Assembly: GCA_016713985.1 (NCBI GenBank)
Contig: JADJOD010000014.1
Span: 1-64,000 of the forward strand
Direction of reading: 5' to 3'
Length of the DNA stretch: 64,000 bases
Source of the DNA: Lewinellaceae bacterium
Lineage (GTDB): Bacteria; Bacteroidota; Bacteroidia; Chitinophagales; Saprospiraceae
Shown here: positions 47,109 through 58,046 of the stretch, in pieces
Layout of the letters: each line of letters starts with the position of its first letter
Position numbering within the stretch: position 1 is the first letter of the stretch
The notes under the pieces: model-generated
What the model saw: only the letters and a program-made list of their open reading frames with translations
What the model was told of the DNA's origin: nothing
The model's database searches: none
Made by a program: the position numbers and the translations under genes

Positions 47109-49468
47109 TTACCTCCCGCTCCGGTCCACTACCGTCGCACTCGCCTGTTGGGTGCCGAACAGCACAATGTCCTGAATATTAACGTGTGGCGGGCGGCTGG
47201 CGATAAACCAGATCGTTTCCGCCACATCGGCTGCTTTCAGCGGCTGAAAGTCGTTGTAAATTTTTGCCCGTTCGGTATCGCCGTCGAAGCGGGTGACCGC
47301 AAATTCGGTCTCTTCGACGTGGCCAGGGCTCACGGAACTCACCCGGATATTGTGTACGTGCAGGTCGAGCCGCATGGCGCGGGTGAGTGCGTCCACGGCA
47401 AATTTGGTGGCGCAATACACATTTCCGTTGGTATAAACCTCCTTGCCGGCGCTGGAGCCCAGGTTGATGATGTGGCCGCGGCGGCGGGCCACCATACCCG
47501 GCGAAACAGCGCGTGTCACGTACAACAACCCTTTCAGATTGGTATCGATCATCGTTTCCCAATGATCGAGATTCCCTTCCTGAACGGGCGCCAATCCTTT
47601 GGCCAATCCCGCATTATTGATCAGAATATCAATGTTTTGCCAGGATTCGGGTAAGTTGTCGAGGGCTGCCTGTACGGCGCCCTGATCGCGCACGTCGAAG
47701 GGTAACATCAACACGTCCGTATGAAATTCTTCCTCGAATTGGGTTTTGAGCAGCACCAGCCGTTCGATGCGCCTTCCGGTTAGGATGACCCGGTGGCCGT
47801 TGCGTGCAAAAATTTCTGCGGTGGCCCGGCCGATTCCGGAGGTCGCGCCGGTGATCAGCACGGTGAGTACATCGCGTTTTTCAGGTGCAGGTTGTGCGAC
47901 GGGCGCAGGAGCCGTTTCAATAATAACGGGTGGTTCCGGCGGCGGCGCGGCCTGTCTTTGTGTGTTTTCCGGGCGGTACAATCTATCGTGTTCCGACGTG
48001 CGCATGGACGGGTCCAGCATCACGGCCTGGGTATAATGCCGGTCTGCAACGGCGGCATCTCCGTTTTGCAAAATGGCGCCCGCGAGTGCGAGGTGCACTT
48101 CGGCGTCGTTGGGGTTGGCCAGCAAAGCCTGGTTGAGGTAATGTACGGCCGTTTCCCGGTAATCCTGCAGGTGTTCGCAGGTCATAAGTCCAAGTTTGCG
48201 GAAAATGCCGGGGTATGCGGGATTGATCTCTGCGGCGCGGTCCCAGCAGTATTTGGCGAACAGGTAGTCGCCTTTGTCTGCCGCCATATCGCCCATCAGC
48301 TCGTATGATTTGGCTTCATTCGCCTCTTCCCGGCCGGTTTCTTCCGATGGCGGGTTGTTTTCCTGCTTCAACACGGGGGTTTCTTCCGGCGCCGCCGGGT
48401 CTTCAACCAGCTCCTTGTGCTCCATGTTTTCCAGTGCGGCGTGGTATTCCAGTTTCAGGCGTTCGTTGCCGGGGTATTGTTCCAGTGCAAATTGAAATAA
48501 CTCGATCCCCCGCTCCGTGTGGCCTTTTTCCAGCCAAAACCAGGCATCGCGGATACTTTGTTCTATTTCGGCCTCCATATCTTTGGGTTCGGGTTCTTCT
48601 TCCGGCATAAAGAACTCCGGTTCGGAAAAATGCGGTTCGGGCTCCGATCCGGCTGCCGGTTCTTCTTCCGGCTCCGTATGCTCCGGAAAGGTATCCATAC
48701 CGTTAAACCGGCCGTTTGGAGCGGGCACTTCCACCAGAACATCTTGTTCTTCCACCGGAGCGGGCTCCGGAGCCAGCAATCCCGTTACCACCGGCGTTTC
48801 TGCCAAAGCCACCTGCGGGGCCGTTTGCGGGATGGGGGAATTTCTTCCTGCTCAAATCCGGCGACGATCCTTCGGTATTGTTCATGCCATTCCTGGAGGC
48901 CGGTCTGCCGGAAAAAAGCGGCGTAATCGTCGGATTGAAATTGTTGGTGGGAGAGATAACCCGTTTCGCGGAGTACGTTGATGATTTCCCCGACCTCGTT
49001 GGCAATATGGTGTACGGCATTCATTTCCGTTTCCAGCAGGTTTTTTTCCGCGCCGGTGGCTTCCTGGTGCCGCGAACTCAGTTCCAGCCAGGCCGATTGC
49101 CAGAAATTCATGTATTGCAGGGCGTGCCCGAGCCGGTCGAAGTGGGTTTCCACGTATTCGAAGGTGGCGCCGCCGTCCTTGCTTATTTTTCCGTCGGCAA
49201 CTACCGCCAGCAGGTTGCGGCTGTTTACCAGTTGTTGCAGCGCAGGCAGCAGGCCGGCCATACAGAAACTGTTTTTCAGCAAATTTTCCGTGATGAACAA
49301 CACGACGGGGTCTTCAGACTGCAATAAACGGCTGCTGAAGGCGTCCATGGCTTCTCCGGCCTGGTTCGTGATGTGTTCAAACGGAATACCGATCCGGCTG
49401 AGGTGATGTTCTACGGTTTCTGCGATTTCTGCGTTATCGCGGCAATAAGCGAGGACGATGCGATTCAT
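47109..49468 (-). CDS. TIR-like / TPR / short-chain dehydrogenase fusion (one frame break)
   Basis: Two overlapping frames (48785-49468 and 47109-48812) join when one G is added to the G5 run at 48834-48838, giving AGFEQEEIPPIPQTAPQVAL. Residues 1-130 look like a TIR domain (NRIVLAYCRDNAEIAETVEHH; VVLFITENLLKNSFCMAG), although the usual catalytic Glu after the Cys is not at its expected place. Low-complexity Glu/Pro linker, TPRs (about 330-480) and a classical SDR follow (TGATSGIGRA near 537; NNAG; SSAG; YCATK near 685). The SDR keeps the catalytic Ser-Tyr-Lys set and the NAD(P) loop. Joined length is 786. TIR domains can consume NAD; a link to the SDR cofactor is speculation. Confidence 0.75.
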
Positions 49469-49503
49469 GTTTTTGCGTTTGGTCAGGCAAATGGATTAAG
49501 CGA

Positions 49504-50817
49504 TTATTGTCGCAGGGATTCGATCAGGGATGAAAATTCTTTTTTAAAGCCGGCGTACCGGGAGGTGGCCGGTCCGTCGAATCCCGTATGAATCCTCCGG
49601 ACCCGGTTTTCCTTGTCCAGAATGATCATGGTGGGAAAAGCCATGATATTGTCTATGGCGGGGAAAACCTTTGATGCGTCGTTTTTGTCGGCTTTTCCGG
49701 CGTATACTATGTCAAAGGGTATGCCCATTTTCTTTTTATAAGCCAGTATATGGGCATTGGCCAGACGGGGGTCTTTGTGCCGTTCGAAAGAAAACGACAC
49801 GATAGCCAGGTCTGCGGCTGTTTCGGGGTGTTCTTTCAGATACTCCGTAAGAAACACTTGTTCGTCGCGGCAGTTGGGGCACCAGGTTCCGGCGACGGTG
49901 AAAATTTTAATTTTTTCTTCGAAGTCTTTGGAAGGGAACGTCAATTCCCGGCCTTCAGGTGTTTTGAACCGGAAAGAAATATTTTCATTGTTTTTCAGGC
50001 CCGTGAGCGAATCGGCGTTTTTGAGTTGAAAATTCGGGTCCCGCCAGGCTGTCCAGAGTGTTCGGAAATGTTTGCCGGAGCGGAATTCGCCCTGAAGACT
50101 GTCGCCGCGGATGCTGCCGTTGAACAGGTAGGCATGGGCGCCGTCGAAACAGGAAAGCCAGAATTTCCGGCCCTGCACCGTGCCTTCGAGAAAACGGTAA
50201 TCGCCCGTTTCCGTGCGGAAGGTGCCTTCCAGCCGGTTGCCGGTTTGTTTGAATTCACCGATGGCTTTTTCCGGGGCGTCCGTTTCGGTGCCGAACAGGG
50301 TGGCCCAGTCGCCGGTAAGGTTTGCTTCCGGCGTCAGGGTAAGCGGGGTAAAACGGTAATCTTTGCCGGAATAGGCGTAAAAAGGAATACGGTAATCGTC
50401 TTTGGTGGTTACGACCCATTCGCCCTGCATCACCCCGCCTCTGATTTCAACATGAATATAGGATTGATATTCAGGGAAATGAATATTCATAGTGTCCCGC
50501 GCGCGGGTGCGGTCGCGTCCGTATTGAATACTGTCGAGGCGGATACGTTCGGCGCCGTTGATGATTTCCACGTAGAAACGCTCGTCGTCTAAGTATTTGA
50601 TTTCGAAATTGAAGGGCAGTTCGTTTTCCTTAAACTGATCGTACAGGATAATGACCGTGTCTTTGTCCCGGACGGGGATCGAAAATTTTTCGAGTTCCAG
50701 GACGCCCCGCCAGATACCGGGCGCCACCCGGGTAAAGGAATTTTCTGCAGAAAGGCAGGCCCAAAACTGCAGGGCCGACAGGGTGATCAAAAAGCCGGCC
50801 ATCAGGTATTTATGCAT
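49504..50817 (-). CDS. Thioredoxin-like TlpA-family lipoprotein
   Basis: The start MHKYLMAGFLITLSALQFWAC is a lipoprotein signal with Cys at 21. A long N-terminal beta-rich region (about 25-280) precedes a thioredoxin fold with the active site GTWCPNCRDEQ (CxxC near 315) and the cis-Pro segment AFPTMIILD. TlpA/ResA proteins reduce disulfides in the periplasm; the N-terminal part resembles the DUF4369-like extensions of Bacteroidota TlpA proteins. It is 35 bases from the TIR/SDR gene and in the same direction, so it may be its operon partner. Confidence 0.88.
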   Translation of the reverse strand: MHKYLMAGFLITLSALQFWACLSAENSFTRVAPGIWRGVLELEKFSIPVRDKDTVIILYDQFKENELPFNFEIKYLDDERFYVEIINGAERIRLDSIQYGRDRTRARDTMNIHFPEYQSYIHVEIRGGVMQGEWVVTTKDDYRIPFYAYSGKDYRFTPLTLTPEANLTGDWATLFGTETDAPEKAIGEFKQTGNRLEGTFRTETGDYRFLEGTVQGRKFWLSCFDGAHAYLFNGSIRGDSLQGEFRSGKHFRTLWTAWRDPNFQLKNADSLTGLKNNENISFRFKTPEGRELTFPSKDFEEKIKIFTVAGTWCPNCRDEQVFLTEYLKEHPETAADLAIVSFSFERHKDPRLANAHILAYKKKMGIPFDIVYAGKADKNDASKVFPAIDNIMAFPTMIILDKENRVRRIHTGFDGPATSRYAGFKKEFSSLIESLRQ

Positions 50818-50932
50818 ATCGGTTGTACTTTAGTTTGGCTGCCAAAACAGGGCCCCGGGTCGGAATGTTGCAGCGGTCCGCAAAGTAGCGTAATTCTCTA
50901 GGATAGGCGGTAGGGAGAATCGGCGGGTGTTT

Positions 50933-50977
50933 AAAAAAACCGCGCCCGGAAAATCGCAGGCGATATCCGGGCGGCGG
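50933..50977 (-). terminator. Terminator of the 53-residue membrane protein gene
   Basis: On the minus strand a GC-rich stem (CCGCCGCCCGGA against TCCGGGCGCGG, with an inner GATATCGCC-type stem) is followed by a seven-T tract (A run 50933-50939 on the plus strand). It lies about 14 bases after the small gene's stop, so it supports that gene. Confidence 0.7.
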
Positions 50978-50990
50978 TAAGTTTTAATGT

Positions 50991-51152
50991 TCAATGTCGG
51001 GAACCCGCATCGCGCCTCGAGAGCGCGTTGGTGAGCGAAATCAGCCCGCCTCCCACAACGAAGAGGCCAAGGGCTATTCCAAGGATTAACATAAATAACT
51101 GGAGTTGATGTGGGAAAATGTTGTTCACAAAAAATGGTTTGACCATCTTCAT
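50991..51152 (-). CDS. 53-residue single-span membrane protein
   Basis: This short gene is MKMVKPFFVNNIFPHQLQLF followed by a hydrophobic span (MLILGIALGLFVVGGGLISL) and a basic end (SRRDAGSRH). A terminator follows at once and the opposite-strand PspC-like gene starts 145 bases away on the other side. It encodes a small inner-membrane peptide of unknown function. The strand and stop are supported by the terminator; the second ATG (codon 3) could also be the start. Confidence 0.55.
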   Translation of the reverse strand: MKMVKPFFVNNIFPHQLQLFMLILGIALGLFVVGGGLISLTNALSRRDAGSRH

Positions 51153-51260
51153 GCCGTTCCTGCCAAGAATAATGCCAAAATACCTCGTTTAAACGCCGTA
51201 TTCTAAATATGGTGGTAAGTTTTTGAATTGCCCCCTTGCGGTATGAACCCAAAAAATCGT

Positions 51261-51268
51261 TATTTTTG
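51261..51268 (+). promoter_or_regulatory. -7 element for the PspC-like gene
   Basis: TATTTTTG matches TAnnTTTG; a TTG lies 22 bases upstream at 51236. The ATG follows 28 bases later. Confidence 0.45.
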
Positions 51269-51296
51269 TCCCGCATGCTCAAAACACCCGGCAAAT

Positions 51297-51518
51297 ATGC
51301 TCCAGCATTGGTTTAAAGATCTGATTGAACGGCACGCTTTCGGCGTCTGCCAGCACCTCGGCGAGCGGATGCATATCGCTCCGGGCGAGGTTCGCAAATA
51401 TTTTATCTACACCTCCTTTATCGGCATGGGCTCGCCGCTTGTCGTTTACCTGTTCGTGGCCTTCTGGGTGAACCTGCGCCGCTATATCCGGCGGGGAAAA
51501 AACGTGATATGGGAGTAG
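51297..51518 (+). CDS. PspC-domain small membrane protein
   Basis: A 73-residue protein with the short-form PspC pattern: FGVCQHLGERMHIAPGEVRKYF, then the span FIGMGSPLVVYLFVAFWVN and a basic tail (LRRYIRRGKNV). PspC domains sit in the membrane and respond to envelope stress in the phage-shock system. Family members of this length are common in Saprospiraceae-like genomes. An upstream in-frame ATG exists at 51228 but lies before the -7 box, so 51297 is chosen. A heptamer array begins right after the stop. Confidence 0.75.
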   Translation: MLQHWFKDLIERHAFGVCQHLGERMHIAPGEVRKYFIYTSFIGMGSPLVVYLFVAFWVNLRRYIRRGKNVIWE

Positions 51519-51522
51519 GGGA

Positions 51523-52727
<1,205 letters not shown>

Positions 52728-52883
52728 TTTATGATCAAATTTTTGGCAAATAAAGCAAACTTCCGGTGAACATTCGTTGATTCTTGCCCTTTCAAAAATT
52801 TTCACACATTTCTATCATTTCTATTTGGAAAGGACGGATGCAATGTTTGTATTTTACCCGCAGATTCGGAATCTTTTTTCAAT

Positions 52884-54617
52884 ATGATCCAGGTATTACA
52901 CATTTCCGCTGAGTGTTATCCTGCCGCCAAAACGGGCGGCCTGGCTGATGTAGTCGGCTCCTTACCGAAGTATTTCACGGATGCGGGTATGCTTTCCGCC
53001 GCCATTATTCCCAAATATTCGCTCAAATGGATACACTCCCGCGATTGGGTGACCGTTTACAGCGGCTCGGTTTGGGTCAATTGGCGGGAACGGCGTTTCA
53101 GCGTTCAGCAGGAAGCCGGCAATACGCTCGGTTACCCCTTGTTTGTGGTGGATATTCCCGGTCTTTACGACAGGCCGGGCATTTACAACGATCCTTCGGG
53201 CGCGCCGTACAGCGACGAGGTGGAACGGTATATTACCTTTCAACAGGCGGTACTCGACTGGCTGCTTTCTTTTCCCTGGCAGGAGCGGCCGCGGGTGTTG
53301 CATTGCCACGATCACCACACGGCGCTGATTCCCTGGATGGTCAAATATTGCCCGGCCTACCAGCAACTGGCGCCGATCCCGACCGTTTTTACCATTCACA
53401 ACGGCCAGTATCAGGGAGCGTTCAGCTGGACCAACGGCCACCTGCTCCCGCCGTACGAAGCGGCGGCCCGGTGGGTGCTGGACTGGAACGGCGCCGTCAA
53501 TCCGATGGCAGCAGCCATCAAAACGGCCTGGGCAGTCACCACAGTCTCCGAGACCTATTTATACGAACTGCACCAGAACAGCCTCGGGCTGGAACAACTC
53601 TTTCGCGACGAATGGCGGAAAGAATGGGGCATCATCAACGGCATCGACGCTGCGGTGTGGGATCCGGCCGTCGATCCTATGATTCAACATCGTCTGGAAA
53701 ACGATGATATTCAACAATTTAAAGCGAAAAACAAACAGGCCTTATGCGAATGGTTCGGTTTTCCGGCCGATGCCCCGCTCATCAGTTATATCGGCCGTAT
53801 GGTGGGTGAAAAAGGGGTGGACCTCCTGCCCGATACCTACCGGCGTTTTATTTACAGCGGCACCAAAGCCTGTTTTCTCGTATTGGGAACGGGAGAGCCC
53901 TGGACGCAGAACCAGTTCCGCGCGATGGCCCATCAATTTCCGGGGCGATTCAATGCCGTGATCGACTACAACGAAGCGTTGTCCCACCAGATTTACGCCG
54001 GTTCGGATTTTCTCATCATGCCCTCCCGGGTGGAACCTTGCGGCCTGAACCAGATGTACGCGATGCGTTACGGAACTATTCCGATCGTTCGCAGCATCGG
54101 CGGCCTCAAGGATACGGTGCCGGATATCGGCGAACCCGACGGGCAGGGCAGGGGTATCCGGTTCGACCAGTTCAGCATGGACGACGCCGTTTACGCCTTA
54201 CACCGCGCCATCAGCATGTGGCACAGCGAACCGGATGTTGTAGCCGCCTTGCGTCGACGTATCATGGCGGTCGATTTTTCCTGGGAACAGACGATCGGGA
54301 AATACCGGAAAGTATACCGCAGCATCGGAGCGCATATCGACCCCGTCCTGGAGCCTGCCGCAGAAAAAACCGGTCCGGCACCCGCTTCGCGAAAGGCGGC
54401 AAAACCAACGGAAAAACCGGCAAAAAAAGCCGTTTTGACAGAAAAAACCGCCGCGAAACCGGCAAAAAAACCTGCGGAAACAGAAAAATCTGCGACGCCA
54501 ATACCCCCGGCAGCCCAAAAAGAAAAAACAAAAAAACTGCCCGCTAAAACCAGGCCCGCCGCCGCTCCCGCCCCCAAAAAAACCGGCCCCAAATCCGATT
54601 CGAGGAAAAAAACATGA
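52884..54617 (+). CDS. glgA: Glycogen/starch synthase (GT5) with a Lys/Ala/Pro-rich tail
   Basis: The GT5 signature KTGGLADVVGSLPKYF near residue 16 and the C-terminal MPSRVEPCGLNQMYAMRYG with its acidic catalytic residues mark a glycogen synthase that adds glucose from ADP-glucose. The catalytic part ends near residue 487. The last ~90 residues are a low-complexity tail of Lys, Ala, Pro and Thr (AKKPAETEKSATPIPPA type), resembling histone H1-like tails, and are not part of the enzyme. The stop overlaps the glgC start (ATGA), so the two are one operon for glycogen synthesis. Confidence 0.92.
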   Translation: MIQVLHISAECYPAAKTGGLADVVGSLPKYFTDAGMLSAAIIPKYSLKWIHSRDWVTVYSGSVWVNWRERRFSVQQEAGNTLGYPLFVVDIPGLYDRPGIYNDPSGAPYSDEVERYITFQQAVLDWLLSFPWQERPRVLHCHDHHTALIPWMVKYCPAYQQLAPIPTVFTIHNGQYQGAFSWTNGHLLPPYEAAARWVLDWNGAVNPMAAAIKTAWAVTTVSETYLYELHQNSLGLEQLFRDEWRKEWGIINGIDAAVWDPAVDPMIQHRLENDDIQQFKAKNKQALCEWFGFPADAPLISYIGRMVGEKGVDLLPDTYRRFIYSGTKACFLVLGTGEPWTQNQFRAMAHQFPGRFNAVIDYNEALSHQIYAGSDFLIMPSRVEPCGLNQMYAMRYGTIPIVRSIGGLKDTVPDIGEPDGQGRGIRFDQFSMDDAVYALHRAISMWHSEPDVVAALRRRIMAVDFSWEQTIGKYRKVYRSIGAHIDPVLEPAAEKTGPAPASRKAAKPTEKPAKKAVLTEKTAAKPAKKPAETEKSATPIPPAAQKEKTKKLPAKTRPAAAPAPKKTGPKSDSRKKT

Positions 54618-55920
54618 CAAACGAACACCCACATAACAACACGGACGCCATGATTAAAATGATAAGCCTGATTCTCGGCGGCGGAGCCGGCTCCCGCCTT
54701 TTCCCACTCACCGAAAAACGCTCGAAACCTGCAGTGCCCATCGGCGGCAAATACCGTTTGATCGACATCCCGATCTCCAATTGTATCAATTCCGGCGTAA
54801 AACGGATGTTTATTCTCACCCAATATAACTCCGCCTCCCTCAACGCGCATATCAAAAACACCTATAACTTCGATATTTTTACAAAAGGTTTTGTGGATAT
54901 TCTTGCCGCCGAACAGACACCCGGCAACAAAGAATGGTTTCAGGGTACCGCCGACGCCGTGCGGCAAAGCCGCCAGCACTACGAACGCCATGACTTCGAC
55001 TACGTCCTTATTTTATCGGGCGACCAGTTGTATCAGATGGATTTTGAAGCGATGGCCAAACACCACATCGAGCGCAATGCCGACATCACCATCGCCTGTA
55101 TTCCGGTGGATGATCGCGACGCTACGGGTTTCGGCATCATGAAAGTGGATGAAAGCGGCTATATCCCCCGGTTTATCGAAAAACCTCCGACTGCGGAATT
55201 GCACAACTGGGTCAGCGAAGTGAGCCCGACGAACAAAAAACGCGGCAGGAATTACCTCGCCTCCATGGGCATTTACATTTTCAACCGGAAAGCAATCCAG
55301 GATTTGTTTGACCAATACCCCGAAGCAACCGATTTCGGCAAGGAGATTATCCCCATCGCGATCAAGGAAGGCCGTAAAGTTGCGGCGTATCAATACGAAG
55401 GATATTGGACCGACATCGGTACCATCCGTTCGTTTTTTGAAGCCAACATCGAACTGACCGACCACATCCCGTCTTTTAACCTGTTCGATACAAAACGCTG
55501 ATTTATACCCGGGGTCGTATGCTGCCACCCGCCAAGTTCTACGGCGGCACGCAGGTCAACCGGGCCCTGATTGCAGAAGGCTCCATCATTCACGCCAGGC
55601 TGATCGAAGGTTCGATTGTCGGTATCCGCTCGCGTATCGGCGAAAACACCGTGATCAAAGATGCGATCGTTATGGGCAACGACTCTTACCAGACCCTGCA
55701 GGAAATAGCGCTGAACAACGACGATATTCCGATGGGAGTGGGCCACTATTGCCACATCGAACACGCGATCCTCGACAAAGACTGCCGGGTTGGCAACAAT
55801 GTCGTGATCAAAGGCGGCGACCATCTGCCCGACGCCGATATGGATGGTTATTGCGTGCGCGACGGCGTTGTGGTTGTAAAAAAAGGCGCCACCATCCCGG
55901 AAGGAACCCGGATCATGTGA
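54614..55920 (+). CDS. glgC: Glucose-1-phosphate adenylyltransferase, one frame break
   Basis: GlgC makes ADP-glucose for GlgA. The N-terminal part has GGGAGSRLFPLTEKRSKP and the sugar-binding FIEKPP; the C-terminal left-handed beta-helix (EGSIIHARLIEGSIVG, ENTVIKDAIVMG) is in another frame. Adding one A to the A4 run 55492-55495 joins FDTK to TLIYTRGRMLPPAKF. The joined length of about 435 residues is normal. A start at 54650 is also possible but the ATGA overlap with glgA favours 54614. Confidence 0.92.
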
Positions 55921-55928
55921 TGAAGAGG

Positions 55929-56090
55929 GTGTCTCAAAAGGTTGATGAGGGTTTATAAAAGTTGATCAGGAGGATATTTTGAGTCGAAAAGGCACTAATT
56001 TATGCCATTTTTCAATCCAAACATCAACTTTCATCAACCAATATCAACTTTCATCAACCAATATCAACTTTATCAACTCCTTTGAGACAC
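55929..56090. repeat. Inverted repeat with 20-bp tandem units between convergent genes
   Basis: GTGTCTCAAAAGG (55929-55941) pairs with CCTTTGAGACAC (56079-56090) with a one-base bulge. Inside, ATCAACTTTCATCAACCAAT is repeated at 56023 and 56043 and in part at 56063; its complement (GTTGATGAGG, AAAGTTGAT) lies in the left half. The structure spans the whole gap between glgC and the EAD-like gene. Confidence 0.85.
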
Positions 56091-56094
56091 TTTC

Positions 56095-57841
56095 TTACTT
56101 CTTCTCGTCTAATTGTTTTAAAGCGTCTTCCGCCCGGCGGTTGACGTTTTTACTGCCGCTGCGGGTCAGGTTAAACACTTTGAGCGCCGGGTTGCCGGCT
56201 TCGATCAGGCGTATACTTTTGAATTTTTCTTTTGACAGGCGGGTCAGGTCATCGCCGGAAACCGTAAAATACCCTTCCTGCCGGTTTTGTGCCTCCGGGA
56301 TGGAAGCCACGTATTTTAGTTCGGCAAAAATGGCGTCTCCTTTTTCCGGCACAAATGCCAGGCGTATGCCGGGTTTGAATTTTGCGTCCCCCTGGCCGCC
56401 CAATACGGCCAGCACCTCCCGGTATTGGTTGAACTGGTAAAACCTGAGGTCCAGGTTTTGTTTTTCCGTTTCCACGATTGAAAAACGAGGCACCTTGAAA
56501 TAAAAGTTGCTGCCGCGCAGCAAAGGGGCGGCGGCAGGCGGCGGCAGTTCGGGTTTCGGTGCTGCGTTCGGGCCGACCGGGGTATTGGCTTTTGGGGCGG
56601 GCGGCGTTGGTTTGTCTTTTTTGCCGCCGGGTTTGTTATTGCCAGAAGGCTGCTTCCCGCGGGGTTTTGGGTTTTGCAGGTTTTGTTGCGGGCGTTTGTG
56701 GTAACTGTTCTACTACGGACTCCTCCGGAGCCGGGACGGGTTGTTCGGCCACAACCGAAGTATCCGTTTTTTCCGGTTCTATGGCAGGAGGGAGTATCGT
56801 ACCGGGGACGGAATCCGGGCGCATCAGGGAATCGATCATGATCTGTGCTTCCTCCTTGTGGCGGCCGTTCGGATATTGCTCCAGGTATCTTTTGTAGCCA
56901 TCCGGATTGCCATCTGCGGCGGCATTTTTCCAGCTTTGTTCCTGCTGGTAATACTGCACGCCAAAAAATCCGGCTGCTGCAATGGCTGCGGTGGTAAGCA
57001 GGCCTGCGACGACGCGGGGCAGGCCCTTTTTCCCGGCTTCCTGTACCTGGGCGGCGGGTGCCGCCGCTTCGGCAGGTGGAACGGGGCCATTGCTCAATAC
57101 AATACCCGTAGCCGCCGTTTTGAAGGTATCTTCTCCAACAAGGGGCACTTCTTCGGCCTGCACGGTGATCTCCTCTTCAAGCACGATGTCTTTTTTGTAC
57201 TCTTTATTGTTGATCATTTCGATCACCGAAACACGCAGGATGAGGGGAAAACGACCGGTTTTAACCGGTTTTACGTAAAACACCCACTCTGTAAAATCTT
57301 CTTTATCAAGGAATTGTACCGTTTCGCTGAAAGTCCGGATGGAAAACGGCGGGTCACTTTCGTCCACATTGAACAAACTGACGGCCATGATCTCCGATAC
57401 CCGGATACTTTTGATTACGTCGACTTCCTTTTTTTCCCAATCGCGCATGAGTTGTTCCACCACAAAAGCAATGCGTACGGTACATTTTTCCTCGTGGTTG
57501 AGTTGCATCAGGTCGGGGACGCGATACAACACCTCTCCGTATTTATCTTCTTTGTCTTCCTCCGCGCCGCCTTCCGGAATGAGATCGTCCTCTTTTATTT
57601 CTTCCGCCAGTAAAAGAATTGCCTTGCTGATGTTGTTGCGGGCGATGTCGTACGAGGAGTGATCGATCACCCCCAGCAGCAACTCGCGTTGCAGACTGTT
57701 GTACCGCGATTTGATCTGAATGTAATCGTTGTATTGAATAGAGTTGGGGTCCAGCACCTTTTCGAGGTATTCGAGGGCTGCCTCTACGCCTTCGGTGATA
57801 TATAACTTCAGGGTTTTTACAATTTCTTCCAGTCTGTTCAT
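56095..57841 (-). CDS. EAD11-like / beta-sandwich / single-span membrane protein, one frame break
   Basis: Residues 1-85 form a helical bundle with SRYNSLQRELLLGVIDHSSY and ARNNISKAILLLAEEI, closely like effector-associated domain 11 adaptors of NTP-dependent conflict systems. A ~120-residue beta-sandwich follows (EKCTVRIAFVVEQLM, RVSEIMAVSLFNVD, FTEWVFYVKPVKTG). One membrane span lies near 292-310 (VVAGLLTTAAIAAAGFFGV), then Pro/Glu-rich linker and a C-terminal beta-rich domain (FYFKVPRFSIVETEKQN, GYFTVSGDDLTRLSKE). The C-terminal part is in another frame; one G added to the G4 run 56661-56664 joins PKTPRGKQPSGNN. Total about 581 residues. No enzyme is attached; a membrane-anchored adaptor role is inferred. 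Confidence 0.7.
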
Positions 57842-57997
57842 GATGCAGCATTTTTGGTTTTCAAATGGTCAAACTCGGATTTGTGAAGGTAAAAATACTA
57901 TACTTTGAACCACGAAGGTGAATACAAGGCATTGATAACGGTCTTATTTAAAAGGCATTATCTGCTTTGACAGCAATTCTAAGGGTATTCTAATCAG

Positions 57998-58024
57998 TTG
58001 TGGGGATAATGGCCGGTACTTTTG
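57998..58024 (+). promoter_or_regulatory. Promoter of the outer-membrane barrel gene
   Basis: TTG at 57998-58000 and TACTTTTG at 58017-58024 are separated by 16 bases, a good Bacteroidota promoter. The ATG is at 58047. The region 57842-58046 is the divergent control region shared with the EAD-like gene. Confidence 0.6.
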
Positions 58025-58046
58025 TCCGGAACAAAATCCTCATCTC

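Noticed and set aside
50830..51294. 154-codon minus-strand gene
   Set aside because: It is another frame of the region holding the 53-residue gene and its terminator; composition is not protein-like.
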